The notes beneath the pieces were generated by a model that did no database searches, had not been told where the DNA came from, and saw only the letters and a program-made list of their open reading frames with translations. The position numbers were made by a program, and so were the translations under genes. Of a stretch of 21,409 nt of DNA, positions 1-6,481 are shown piece by piece. The DNA is from a virus, in IMG/VR virus record IMGVR_UViG_3300032294_000850, positions 1 to 21,409 of that record; one strand, written 5' to 3'. Numbering within the stretch: position 1 is the first letter of the stretch; each line of letters opens with the position of its first letter.

Positions 1-450
1 CAAAACAAATTTAACCAGTTTATTAAAAACTTCCAAACAGAAATGGAAATGAAAGCTACATCTGGCCAAGTATTAGCTGGTTCACAAACAGCAGCAAGAC
101 AAGAAGCAGCCAAAGCAGTACGTGGCACTATTGCACAAGAAGCACCAAATATTGATGCACAAAACTTAATATTTAATGCTCTTAAAATGGATGCTACACA
201 AATGAACGAACAGCAACTCAAGGCAACAGCTAACGAAGTAGTTAAGATATTGACTGAGACTGATCCTGCAAGACTACAAACTATTGCTAGAGAACTTACT
301 ACACGCAGACCATCTGAAGTTATTTCAGACGTACTAACTAGAGGCGGAAGAGGCCTTATTAGTCCATATACAACTGGTGGTGTTGCTGGTAGGTTTGGCG
401 CTACAACTCAACAAAGATACTTCCCAGGTATCTTAAATAGTCAACAATGA
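1..450 (+). CDS. C-terminal part of a late phage protein (5' end outside window)
   Basis: The frame is open from base 1, with no stop before the first in-frame ATG at 43, so this is most likely the tail of a longer gene. About 149 residues are visible. They are rich in Ala, Gln and Thr and look helical, with a Gly/Arg-rich end (GGRGLISPYTTGG) finishing in NSQQ. I do not recognise a family. Placed directly before the lysis cassette, it could be the end of an internal virion or ejection protein or of a tail protein, but that rests on position only. Its stop (448-450) overlaps an out-of-frame ATG at 447. Confidence 0.6.
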   Translation, partial: QNKFNQFIKNFQTEMEMKATSGQVLAGSQTAARQEAAKAVRGTIAQEAPNIDAQNLIFNALKMDATQMNEQQLKATANEVVKILTETDPARLQTIARELTTRRPSEVISDVLTRGGRGLISPYTTGGVAGRFGATTQQRYFPGILNSQQ

Positions 451-461
451 AGGAACTAGTA

Positions 462-668
462 ATGAGTGAGATCGACCCATTTAAGTATGGACAACTTGTG
501 GCTCAAGTAGAGCAAATGGAAAAGAAGATAGACAAACTAGAAGCAGGTATGGATGAACTACTTGCTTTAGCCAATAAGTCTAAAGGTGGTTTCTGGGCAG
601 GTATGACTATCGCTTCATTTATCGGTGGGCTATTTACATTTGTTATGCACAACTGGCTTGGTAAATGA
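462..668 (+). CDS. Small coiled-coil plus single-TM protein, XhlA/holin-like
   Basis: A 68-aa protein with a charged heptad-like N-terminal helix (about residues 8-38, VAQVEQMEKKIDKLEAGMDE) and one C-terminal membrane segment (about 46-64, FWAGMTIASFIGGLFTFVM). This is the layout of XhlA/haemolysin-type small phage membrane proteins that assist lysis. I chose ATG 462 rather than ATG 447 because AAGGA at 450-454 lies 7 nt upstream of 462. Its stop overlaps the next start (ATGA), which suggests translational coupling. A lysis role is inferred from topology and from being first in the cassette. Confidence 0.6.
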   Translation: MSEIDPFKYGQLVAQVEQMEKKIDKLEAGMDELLALANKSKGGFWAGMTIASFIGGLFTFVMHNWLGK

Positions 669-1024
669 CATTCATTAATGAAAATAATATAGCGAATTTG
701 TACGACACGCTTACTCAATTTCCTGTCTTCGAAGAATATCGCTTGCCGCCCTCAAACAAAATTGACTTCCTAGTGGTGCATGACGATAGTATCTGTGGGC
801 AATATGAACCGCCAGAACAAGGTGAACCACATGTCATTACTATATCTACTGCAAAGTGTGGACATTTAGATACTGTAATTAAAACTATCTGTCACGAAAT
901 GATCCACATGATATGTTACTTAGAGTCACCTAAAACAGATAAATACACAAGTCACAAAGGCTTATTCTTAAAACTACAAAAGAGAGTAGCTAACACACTT
1001 GGCTACGATCCTAAGGAGCTATAA
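665..1024 (+). CDS. SprT-like zinc metallopeptidase
   Basis: A 119-aa protein with an HExxH zinc motif (HEMIH, H77-E78-H81) and a downstream His at about 97 in SHKGLF, placed where SprT-type proteases carry the third ligand. The N-terminal half has the short beta-strand pattern expected before the active helix. No signal peptide or membrane segment is visible. Starts are coupled on both sides: ATGA with the preceding gene and TAATG with the following holin-like gene. SprT-like proteins cleave proteins. Whether this one acts on peptidoglycan-linked proteins, capsid or host factors cannot be told. Its position between two membrane lysis-type genes is unusual. Confidence 0.75.
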   Translation: MTFINENNIANLYDTLTQFPVFEEYRLPPSNKIDFLVVHDDSICGQYEPPEQGEPHVITISTAKCGHLDTVIKTICHEMIHMICYLESPKTDKYTSHKGLFLKLQKRVANTLGYDPKEL

Positions 1025-1413
1025 TGATCGGTTCAGTTGCATCTTTAATATTACCAGCTTTAGTACCTGCATTTAGTGATGGTGTTCGTGGGATTATTGC
1101 TAAGTTTACAGGTGGTGCTGGTGGCCAACCACAAAACGTAGAAGAACGAGTTAAACTTATGGAGGCTGAAGCTGCAAAACTACAGGCTTTAGCAGCATTA
1201 GATGGTGTCAATGGTGAACCTTCCAAATGGATCATTAACCTAAGAGCTTCATTCAGATATGTTATTATTAGTGCTATTATGATATTTACTGGAGTTATTG
1301 TATTTACACCAGATATTGTAGGTGCATCTGTAGTGGCAATATTCCTTGACATGACTGGAGCTTGTATGTCTTTCGTAATTGGCGAGAGAATGTACCTGAC
1401 ACTTAGAAAATGA
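1024..1413 (+). CDS. Holin-like membrane protein (3-TM GTA-type holin)
   Basis: A 129-aa protein with an N-terminal hydrophobic stretch (residues 2-15), a charged amphipathic middle (EERVKLMEAEAAKLQALAAL) and two C-terminal membrane segments (about 78-96 and 100-120), ending in SFVIGERMYLTLRK. This order, with the conserved PSKW..N.R..FRY lead-in and GER near the end, resembles the 3-TM holins of gene transfer agents and related phages. AAGGAG at 1013-1018 is 5 nt upstream and the start overlaps the previous stop (TAATG). Likely role: permeabilise the inner membrane to release or activate the endolysin. The family is assigned from memory of its features, not from a search. Confidence 0.65.
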   Translation: MIGSVASLILPALVPAFSDGVRGIIAKFTGGAGGQPQNVEERVKLMEAEAAKLQALAALDGVNGEPSKWIINLRASFRYVIISAIMIFTGVIVFTPDIVGASVVAIFLDMTGACMSFVIGERMYLTLRK

Positions 1414-1568
1414 TCGTATTAAACATACTTAACTTTATTGGTTTAGCAATACTTAAATTATTAGTCGTATCATTGTTATTCGTAGCTATGGGCTTCTCTA
1501 TTCTCTTTATGTATGCTATGCAATATCTCACACAAGCTCTAACTTATATAGACAAAAATGTTAATTGA
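1410..1568 (+). CDS. 52-aa hydrophobic membrane protein in lysis cassette
   Basis: A short gene starting at ATG 1410, which overlaps the stop of the holin-like gene (ATGA), and ending at TGA 1566-1568, 11 nt inside the next gene. The product is almost entirely hydrophobic (LNFIGLAILKLLVVSLLFVA, then MGFSILFMYAM) with a short polar tail (TYIDKNVN), so one long or two short membrane spans. The downstream DUF5675 gene has no visible Shine-Dalgarno sequence and would depend on ribosomes ending here, which supports this ORF being translated. It could be a second holin, an antiholin or a lysis accessory. It has no recognisable spanin features. Confidence 0.6.
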   Translation: MIVLNILNFIGLAILKLLVVSLLFVAMGFSILFMYAMQYLTQALTYIDKNVN

Positions 1569-1947
1569 AGTCAAAAGGTTTGAATTTAAAGATACACACA
1601 CTATAGGCAAGATGTATATAGACGGTATATATGAATGCTACACGCTAGAAGACGTAGTGAGAAATGGCACTAAAGTCATTGGTAAAACTGCTATTCCTAC
1701 AGGTGAATATAAAGTAATTATAGACGCATCTGTACGCTTTAAACAGGATATGCCACACATACTTAACGTGCCTAACTTTACAGGTGTTCGCATCCATTCA
1801 GGAAATACATCTGCACATACTGAAGGCTGTATATTAGTAGGTACTACATGGGCAGGTAAAGACTTTATTGGTAACTCTAGGGCAGCTTATAAGAAGTTCT
1901 TTGACAAGCTAAAGAAAGCTAAAAAAGCTACAATTAAAATATGCTAG
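1558..1947 (+). CDS. DUF5675 family protein, candidate endolysin
   Basis: A 129-aa protein with the DUF5675 signature: an N-terminal beta-rich part, the segment AIPTGEYKV, then GVRIHSGNTSAHTEGCILVG. The His followed by S/T-x-GC resembles the L,D-transpeptidase (YkuD) active-site arrangement, with His at about 81 and Cys at about 91. Here the Cys, in the EGCI motif, is the probable nucleophile. The C-terminus is Lys-rich (FFDKLKKAKKATIKIC), which could bind the envelope. No classical lysozyme or amidase is found in this cassette, so this is the best endolysin candidate. There is no SD in front of ATG 1558, so translation is probably coupled to the 52-aa membrane gene. Confidence 0.7.
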   Translation: MLIEVKRFEFKDTHTIGKMYIDGIYECYTLEDVVRNGTKVIGKTAIPTGEYKVIIDASVRFKQDMPHILNVPNFTGVRIHSGNTSAHTEGCILVGTTWAGKDFIGNSRAAYKKFFDKLKKAKKATIKIC

Positions 1948-2054
1948 AGTATCTTTTGTGTGATGTATTATGTTTTATAGATCATTTTAAGCTATTGATA
2001 ATGGTAGTAATTTTATTATTAGTGTACAATAGGCAAAACAACCATCAAGGATAG
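1941..2054 (+). CDS. Possible 37-aa membrane peptide
   Basis: ATG 1941 overlaps the stop of the DUF5675 gene by 7 nt and reads 37 codons to TAG 2052-2054. The middle is strongly hydrophobic (FKLLIMVVILLLVY) and the tail polar (NRQNNHQG), consistent with a small single-span protein. No SD is seen in front of it; AAGGA at 2047-2051 belongs to the next gene. I looked for an Rz1-type lipobox; the Cys residues at 7 and 11 are not preceded by the usual G/A/S. It fills what would otherwise be a 109-nt gap in a tightly packed cassette. Confidence 0.35.
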   Translation: MLEYLLCDVLCFIDHFKLLIMVVILLLVYNRQNNHQG

Positions 2055-2056
2055 TT

Positions 2057-2764
2057 ATGTCTAAATATAAGTCGGTATTAGTAATATCTGATCTTCACAT
2101 TCCTTATCATCATCCTGACGCATTTGCATTCTTAAAAGCATTAAAAAAACAATACAAGTTTGACCACGTAGTCAACATAGGTGATGAGCTAGACCAACAC
2201 GCTATATCTATGCACGAACATAACCCAGACTTATATTCACCTGGGCATGAATTAGAAGTAGCTAAGAAAAATGTAAAAGAATTAGAAAAGATATTCCCAA
2301 AGATGACTTTGGTCCATTCTAACCATAGCTCTTTAGTTTATCGTAGAGCATTAAAATATGGCTTGCCAAAGGCTTATTTAAAGCATTATAACGAGTTTTT
2401 AGGCGTTGGTAAGGGTTGGGTATGGGTAGACGATCACACCATTACATTAAGTGATGGCAGCCGTTGTTTCTTTACACATGGCCTCTCTGCAGACGTTTTA
2501 AAGGTAGCCCAGCAGTATGGAATGAATACCGTCCAGGGCCACTATCACACTAAATTTAGTATTGGGTATTACAGTAACCCAGATGCACTAATTTGGGGAA
2601 TGCAGGTCGGCTGTTTAATACATCAAAAGTCTATGGCGTTTGACTATGCCAAAAACTTTAAAAGCAGGTTCATTGTAGGATGTGGTGTTATTATTAATGG
2701 ACAGCCAAAACTTACTCCTATGGTTCTTAACACAAACGGTAGGTGGATCGGAAAAATAGTATAG
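2057..2764 (+). CDS. Calcineurin-like metallophosphoesterase
   Basis: A 235-aa protein with the full metallophosphatase motif series in order: SDLHIP (D12, H14), IGDELDQ (D43), SNH (N89-H90), THG (H141) and GHYH (H162, H164). These residues bind two metal ions in this superfamily, which includes phosphodiesterases, nucleases and protein phosphatases. The substrate cannot be told from sequence. AAGGA at 2047-2051 gives a good ribosome binding site. It follows the lysis cassette on the same strand, so it is probably made late. No signal peptide is seen, so it should act in the cytoplasm. Confidence 0.85.
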   Translation: MSKYKSVLVISDLHIPYHHPDAFAFLKALKKQYKFDHVVNIGDELDQHAISMHEHNPDLYSPGHELEVAKKNVKELEKIFPKMTLVHSNHSSLVYRRALKYGLPKAYLKHYNEFLGVGKGWVWVDDHTITLSDGSRCFFTHGLSADVLKVAQQYGMNTVQGHYHTKFSIGYYSNPDALIWGMQVGCLIHQKSMAFDYAKNFKSRFIVGCGVIINGQPKLTPMVLNTNGRWIGKIV

Positions 2765-2775
2765 AAAGGTTTATC

Positions 2776-2937
2776 ATGCAAATTCAGCCATTAATTGATC
2801 AATTGGTCGGAGATAAAATTGTAGAGGCTGAAGCGTATTTTGATGAGAATGTATTAGCTTTAACATTCGAGTCAGGTCTTTATGTAGAAATTACAGTTGA
2901 CTCTGTACACTACGAACTCCCAGAATTAGATGACTAA
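2776..2937 (+). CDS. Hypothetical 53-aa acidic protein
   Basis: Short acidic protein (begins MQIQPLIDQLVGDKIVEAEA, ends LPELDD) with a probable helix followed by beta strands. I chose ATG 2776 because GAAAGG at 2764-2769 precedes it. An in-frame ATG at 2743 would overlap the phosphoesterase and has no SD. Family not recognised. It sits 11 nt after the phosphoesterase and 10 nt before the next gene, so it belongs to the same operon. Confidence 0.6.
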   Translation: MQIQPLIDQLVGDKIVEAEAYFDENVLALTFESGLYVEITVDSVHYELPELDD

Positions 2938-2947
2938 AGGATAGAAA

Positions 2948-3892
2948 ATGAAAGTAATAAGAGGACTTGTCGTGGATGACAATGGTAACCCATTGCCTAA
3001 CGTACCACAGCTTACAAAACAAGACATTAAAGATATGGCTCAATATGCTGCATCCGGTGCATCTATGGCCTACCCTCCTATTGGCATTCCATTAGGTGCT
3101 TATGAAATGTATCAAGGTTATACTAACCAAAGCCCTATTCAAGGTTTATTAGGCGGTTTAACGGCTGCTGGTGGCGTTGCAGGAACGCTTGCTAAAGCTC
3201 CAGGCGCTGCATTAAGATATGCAGAAGGTCAACGTAAACTATCTCCAGTCAACATTAATATTGAAGCTACATCACCTAACATTTTACAAAAAGCAAGTGA
3301 AACAGGATCAGGCCGTGCATTATCAGACTTAAGATATGGCACAGCTCAACAAGGCGCTGCATCTAAAGGTATGGAATATGCAAACATTCCTCCATCTAAA
3401 GTGCAAGGTGTATGGGTAGATCCAGCAAGTAACGTAGAAGAATTTAATAGAGTGTACAGTCAAAACTTAGGCCCTATTAATAGAATGAATATTCAGAAGT
3501 CTGGGCCATTATCAGAGTACGCTCAGTCTATGGGCGGTGACTTAGGCCAATGGGGTGTAGGTGCTACACGCTTTACTAAAATACCTATGAACTTAAATAA
3601 AGATGCTGCTAACGGTGTCTTATTTGAAAACGTATCATCTAAACAAATTATTGAAGCAGGTAAAAAATTAAACCCTAAAGGTGGCGTAGTATCAGCAACG
3701 CCTAATGGTGGTATGTTAGTGTTTGACCCTAACGGTGCAATGAGTGCTAAACAATTAGTAGGGGAGTTAAAAGGCGTAGCTAAGAGTCCTAAATACGGAC
3801 TCCTAGACTCTGCCTATTTTGATACTAGTGCTGCTGGTCAGGGTGCTTATATGAACCCTGTTGATGAGCTACTTCGTCTAAGAGGCTTCTAA
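2948..3892 (+). CDS. Hypothetical 314-aa late protein with Gly/Ala-rich hydrophobic N-terminal region
   Basis: The last plus-strand gene before the convergent junction, with AAAGGA at 2936-2941 6 nt before ATG. Residues about 35-95 are rich in Gly, Ala and Pro and hydrophobic (GIPLGAYEMYQGY, GLLGGLTAAGGVAGTLAKA), like membrane-interacting stretches of phage internal or ejection proteins. The rest looks soluble, with several W, Y and G positions (LGQWGVGATRF). I do not recognise a catalytic motif. A virion-internal or host-modifying role would fit a late gene of this composition but is only an inference. The last 68 nt overlap the 3' end of the opposing minus-strand gene. Confidence 0.65.
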   Translation: MKVIRGLVVDDNGNPLPNVPQLTKQDIKDMAQYAASGASMAYPPIGIPLGAYEMYQGYTNQSPIQGLLGGLTAAGGVAGTLAKAPGAALRYAEGQRKLSPVNINIEATSPNILQKASETGSGRALSDLRYGTAQQGAASKGMEYANIPPSKVQGVWVDPASNVEEFNRVYSQNLGPINRMNIQKSGPLSEYAQSMGGDLGQWGVGATRFTKIPMNLNKDAANGVLFENVSSKQIIEAGKKLNPKGGVVSATPNGGMLVFDPNGAMSAKQLVGELKGVAKSPKYGLLDSAYFDTSAAGQGAYMNPVDELLRLRGF

Positions 3893-4205
3893 GTTTTTTA
3901 GGATCAAACTCGTAGTCCTCATAAAAGTTATTTAAAGCATAAGATAAAAATGCACCTTTAGCAGCAGCTACTGCCGGATAATGAGCCTTGATATAAGGCT
4001 CACTACCATGCAATACATTTACATGTAATTCATCTAATGCTTCACAATAACACCACTCTATAAACTTGCATGCCACTTCAATATACTTTGGCACTCTATG
4101 AGTTTTGTAATGCTCTATTTGATCATCACTCAACCCTAACCAGTCTATCAAGTCTTCATCATCAAGTTCCAGTCGGTGCTTCCATTCATTAAAGTTGAAG
4201 TTCAT
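3825..4205 (-). CDS. Hypothetical 126-aa protein, possible N-terminal HTH
   Basis: I chose ATG 4205 (MNFNFNEWKHRL) because a run of GAGGAGGAGG lies directly upstream; the longer frame starts without an SD. The segment DLIDWLGLSDDQIEHYK followed by VPKYIEVACKFIEW resembles the end of an XRE/Cro-type helix-turn-helix, but the match is loose. The remainder is helical and acidic. It is the last gene of the long minus-strand operon. Its 3' end runs 68 nt into the end of the opposing late gene and encodes a His/Gln-rich tail. Confidence 0.6.
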   Translation of the reverse strand: MNFNFNEWKHRLELDDEDLIDWLGLSDDQIEHYKTHRVPKYIEVACKFIEWCYCEALDELHVNVLHGSEPYIKAHYPAVAAAKGAFLSYALNNFYEDYEFDPKKLRSLLDEVAHQQGSYKHPDQQH

Positions 4206-4482
4206 CCTCCTCCTCCTCTTCGTTATCATACTTCCAGTCTGCAATTAAATGCTCTGCAATTTCATAGAAGTTAGCTTGTCTTATAAATGCACCAGCATAG
4301 TCTTTAGCTAAACCATCTGGCACATCAATAAATATTACTTCTTCTACATAGTCTTCTAATTGTTTAGATAAGTCGTATGGATCTTTGGAATAGTCAGATA
4401 TATCAAAATAGTCAAATATCTCTAAATTAATTCTCCAAGTCTCGTAATTAGACCATCCATTATATTTGTTATCTGTAGTCAT
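4189..4482 (-). CDS. Conserved phage protein with GWxNYETW motif
   Basis: A 97-aa acidic protein carrying NGWSNYETWRINLEIFD near its N-terminus, a motif I recognise from small phage proteins usually left as DUF or hypothetical (possibly DUF7249; the name is uncertain). The C-terminus is a run of Glu/Asp (EEEEEDELQL). Its start overlaps the stop of the beta-clamp-like gene (TAATG) with GGAGG just upstream, so the two are co-translated. Its own 3' end overlaps the following gene by 17 nt. Function unknown. Confidence 0.7.
   Translation of the reverse strand: MTTDNKYNGWSNYETWRINLEIFDYFDISDYSKDPYDLSKQLEDYVEEVIFIDVPDGLAKDYAGAFIRQANFYEIAEHLIADWKYDNEEEEEDELQL
4206..4220 (-). promoter_or_regulatory. 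Tandem GGAGG ribosome binding run inside the upstream gene's poly-Glu codons
   Basis: On the minus strand AAGAGGAGGAGGAGG immediately precedes ATG 4205. The same bases encode the Glu run near the C-terminus of the overlapping gene 4189-4482, so one sequence serves as both coding tail and Shine-Dalgarno element. Confidence 0.6.
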
Positions 4483-5132
4483 TATGCAGCCTCCTTTACA
4501 GATACTTTAGGTTCATCAAATATAAACTTTGGTGCGCCTATAATAGATGACTCAACTCTTAATGGTGAGATCACGCCAACACAGTCAACACAGTCAAGGT
4601 CAACTAATGCTGGTTTAAGACCATTTTGACTTAATGATGCTTTTTTATTCTTAACGCCAGAAATATATTCTGCGGCTTTATTAAAGTCATTAAGATATGT
4701 AAAGTCGTAATTACCAGGTTCATTAGATACTGACTCAGGAAATACTCTTCTAAAGTCAGGATACTTACCTTCTACTGGACGTGCTTCTAACCTAACTACA
4801 TCATTCACAACGTGTATTTTCTTAACCACATTGTTTTCAACTTCTAATGATATGGTAGCTGCACCTAGTGTTGACTTAACTTTAAGTAAAGCATCAATAG
4901 TTTCAATAGGAATAACTACTCCTAATGTGTTTCTACCGTGCTGTACTTCGTTATGATAGACTGCTGTACTTAATAGTCGGTGACCATCAGTTGCAACAAA
5001 GATAGTGTTATATTTATTAAATTCAACGTAAATACCGTTAAGGTAATATCTTACGTCTTTTTTAGCCGCAAAAAGTTTAAGTGCTTTTAAGTGGCCAAGT
5101 TGTACTAATACTTCGTAGTTAAATGTTGTCAT
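4482..5132 (-). CDS. dnaN-like: DNA polymerase III beta-subunit-like sliding clamp
   Basis: A 216-aa protein with two signatures of bacterial beta clamps: FVATDGHRLL (residues about 45-54, the TDGHRLA motif of domain 1) and GKYPDFRRVFP (about 122-132, the G-[KR]-[FY]-P-[DN] motif before domain 2). Bacterial DnaN has three domains and about 370 residues, so this protein is shorter and probably has one to two domains; a dimer or trimer ring is possible but unproven. I chose ATG 5132 because AAAGGAGA lies about 5 nt upstream; the extra six codons from TTG 5150 are unlikely. It probably tethers host or phage polymerase to DNA. No polymerase is encoded in this window. A sigma70-like promoter lies upstream at 5197-5225. 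Confidence 0.8.
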   Translation of the reverse strand: MTTFNYEVLVQLGHLKALKLFAAKKDVRYYLNGIYVEFNKYNTIFVATDGHRLLSTAVYHNEVQHGRNTLGVVIPIETIDALLKVKSTLGAATISLEVENNVVKKIHVVNDVVRLEARPVEGKYPDFRRVFPESVSNEPGNYDFTYLNDFNKAAEYISGVKNKKASLSQNGLKPALVDLDCVDCVGVISPLRVESSIIGAPKFIFDEPKVSVKEAA

Positions 5133-5196
5133 GCTTTTCTCCTTTAGCAAAATTTCTTGATCGCCTGCAAGTAGATAATAAATTAGCGATATGTGT

Positions 5197-5225
5197 ATGC
5201 TATATATTTGCTAGCATGATGTCAA
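5197..5225 (-). promoter_or_regulatory. Sigma70-like promoter for the clamp gene
   Basis: On the minus strand: TTGACA (5225 to 5220), 17-nt spacer, TAGCAT (5202 to 5197). The -35 is a perfect consensus match and the -10 matches 4 of 6. The 8-bp palindrome TGCTAGCA (5209-5216) lies inside the spacer. Transcription would start near 5190 and reach the clamp ATG at 5132. Confidence 0.6.
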
Positions 5226-5268
5226 CACTTTTTTGTAAATATTTTTAATTATTTTATAAGTCATTGTT

Positions 5269-5631
5269 TTAATTGAGTTTCCACCATGTATTTATATAGC
5301 TTTTTAATGCTTCTGGGCCTTTATCTATGTAAATAAGTTTATCTTGTGTTACTTGATAAAAGTTATTTACTTCAGTTCTTTGATCATCACTATGGCCATA
5401 TATGACTAATGCGGTAAAGTTTTCTTGAGCAGCTAAACCTTTTAATACTATCTTTTGGCCTAATGACATAGGTTCATTCTCATGCTTCCATTCAGCTACT
5501 AAAAATTTTTTACCATCTTTACATACAACCATATCTAGGTTTGTTGGCAATATATTTTTACCTGGGATCATTCCAGATAAAAAGCCAAAGTCTATAAACT
5601 TGGCGTTACTATTGCGCATTCCTAGCGTCAT
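5269..5631 (-). CDS. PD-(D/E)XK-like nuclease
   Basis: A 120-aa protein with LDMVVCKDGKKFLVAEWKH, where D33 and the E47-x-K49 pair have the spacing of the PD-(D/E)XK nuclease core, followed by a helix with Q59 and K60 (SLGQKIVLKGLAA), a pattern seen in VRR-NUC/Holliday-resolvase-type members. I chose ATG 5631 because it forms an ATGA overlap with the stop of the 48-aa gene upstream; the TTG at 5664 lies inside that gene. It could process recombination or replication intermediates alongside the exonuclease and annealing protein in the same operon. The subfamily is not clear. Confidence 0.6.
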   Translation of the reverse strand: MTLGMRNSNAKFIDFGFLSGMIPGKNILPTNLDMVVCKDGKKFLVAEWKHENEPMSLGQKIVLKGLAAQENFTALVIYGHSDDQRTEVNNFYQVTQDKLIYIDKGPEALKSYINTWWKLN

Positions 5632-5774
5632 ACGCAGATGATCATATCCTGAGACACAGTACAAACAGTTACAGTACCATCTGGAGCAATAATAGTTTGA
5701 CCAAAAGACTGTTCAGTCCAAATAATAGCTAATGCAGCTAATATAGTTACGACTATCCAATATATTTTACTCAT
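5628..5774 (-). CDS. 48-aa exported two-cysteine peptide
   Basis: A short gene from ATG 5774 (or ATG 5777 one codon earlier) to TGA 5630-5628. The N-terminus is a signal-peptide-like helix (KIYWIVVTILAALAII) followed by a polar mature part (SFGQTIIAPDGTVTVC) with two Cys about 9 residues apart near the end. AAAGG lies just upstream. The gene overlaps the end of the DUF3310 gene on one side and the nuclease start (ATGA) on the other, which supports real translation. Small periplasmic peptides with IIAPDG-like segments occur in other phages as hypotheticals; their function is unknown to me. Confidence 0.6.
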   Translation of the reverse strand: MSKIYWIVVTILAALAIIWTEQSFGQTIIAPDGTVTVCTVSQDMIICV

Positions 5775-6042
5775 CATCAAACCTTTGTATTTGAGCTTCA
5801 ATTTCAGGAGGGTTTACAACTTCTTCATCTCTTAAAACTGAAATAAGTTTATTTTTGAACCATTCAGACTTTGCTAAGTCTTCTTCTACATTACCCTTAA
5901 ATGGATAGCGTAAGTCATACTTCATCTTACTACCTTTTAAGTATCCAACAAATTCTTCTCTGGTTAAGCGACTTTCAATAATATCTATGGTTTCTAGGCC
6001 TCCGATATTATAGTGTCTAGGGTGGTTTACGTTATCTGACAT
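5767..6042 (-). CDS. DUF3310 family protein
   Basis: A 91-aa protein with the clear DUF3310 pattern: VNHPRHYNIGGLETIDIIES, then LTREEFVGYLKGSKMKYDLRY and a WFKNKLI helix. DUF3310 proteins are common in phages and are sometimes annotated as nucleotide-kinase-like, but the biochemical role is not established. The acidic C-terminus (IEAQIQRFDDE) overlaps the start of the following 48-aa gene. It belongs to the minus-strand early operon. Confidence 0.85.
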   Translation of the reverse strand: MSDNVNHPRHYNIGGLETIDIIESRLTREEFVGYLKGSKMKYDLRYPFKGNVEEDLAKSEWFKNKLISVLRDEEVVNPPEIEAQIQRFDDE

Positions 6043-6050
6043 ACTGCCTC

Positions 6051-6278
6051 CTATAAATAAAATAACATTGATGACTTCTTACGTGCCTTCATCAAAGACT
6101 GTTTGTTAGTCAATGGCAATGGCAATTTTACAAGGCCCTGATCTTCTAACATCTTAGCCCTATATCTGGTAATGTAACACTCTCTATATATTTGTTTTCT
6201 GATAGCTCCAGGATGAGCTTCCATGTATGCCTTGATCTGTTCTGCTTTTTTTCTATCATCTAATACTGTATACATCAT
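6051..6278 (-). CDS. Small basic protein, possible winged HTH
   Basis: A 75-aa basic protein. Residues about 12-52 (KAEQIKAYMEAHPGAIRKQI, then YITRYRAKMLEDQGLVK) look like the helical core of a winged helix: helix, Ala/Arg turn, recognition helix, LVKL strand. ATG 6278 overlaps the upstream stop (ATGATG), so translation is coupled. Function unknown; a DNA-binding role is an inference from the fold-like pattern. Confidence 0.55.
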   Translation of the reverse strand: MMYTVLDDRKKAEQIKAYMEAHPGAIRKQIYRECYITRYRAKMLEDQGLVKLPLPLTNKQSLMKARKKSSMLFYL

Positions 6279-6481
6279 AGTCTCGTTTGCTCAAAACATT
6301 CTAAATGGCTTTTAGCAAATATATTAGGTTTAATTTCCTCATATAATTCACCTTGAATACATTTTAAATTCATGTGGTATTTTTTCATAGTACTATTATA
6401 TGTCATAATTGACCATGTAATTAAAGCGCCAATAATAGCGCCTACAATTAAATAACCATTACCTTCAAATTTAGAGTCCAT
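6275..6481 (-). CDS. Single-pass membrane protein, 68 aa
   Basis: One membrane segment near the N-terminus (YLIVGAIIGALITWSIMTY, residues about 10-28), then a soluble tail of about 40 residues with two Cys. It overlaps its upstream neighbour by 11 nt and its downstream neighbour by 4 nt. No family recognised. As an early membrane protein it could act in host takeover or superinfection exclusion, but nothing in the sequence shows this. Confidence 0.6.
   Translation of the reverse strand: MDSKFEGNGYLIVGAIIGALITWSIMTYNSTMKKYHMNLKCIQGELYEEIKPNIFAKSHLECFEQTRL

Noticed and set aside
1995-2030. TTGATA ... TACAAT promoter-like pair before the phosphoesterase
   Set aside because: The spacing between the two boxes is 24 nt, too long for a sigma70 promoter, and other spacings give poor -35 boxes.
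5143-5153. TTTAGCAAAAT taken alone as an operator in the clamp leader
   Set aside because: It overlaps the SD region of the clamp gene on the other strand and is A/T-rich, so by itself it may be chance; it is kept only as part of the shared motif finding.
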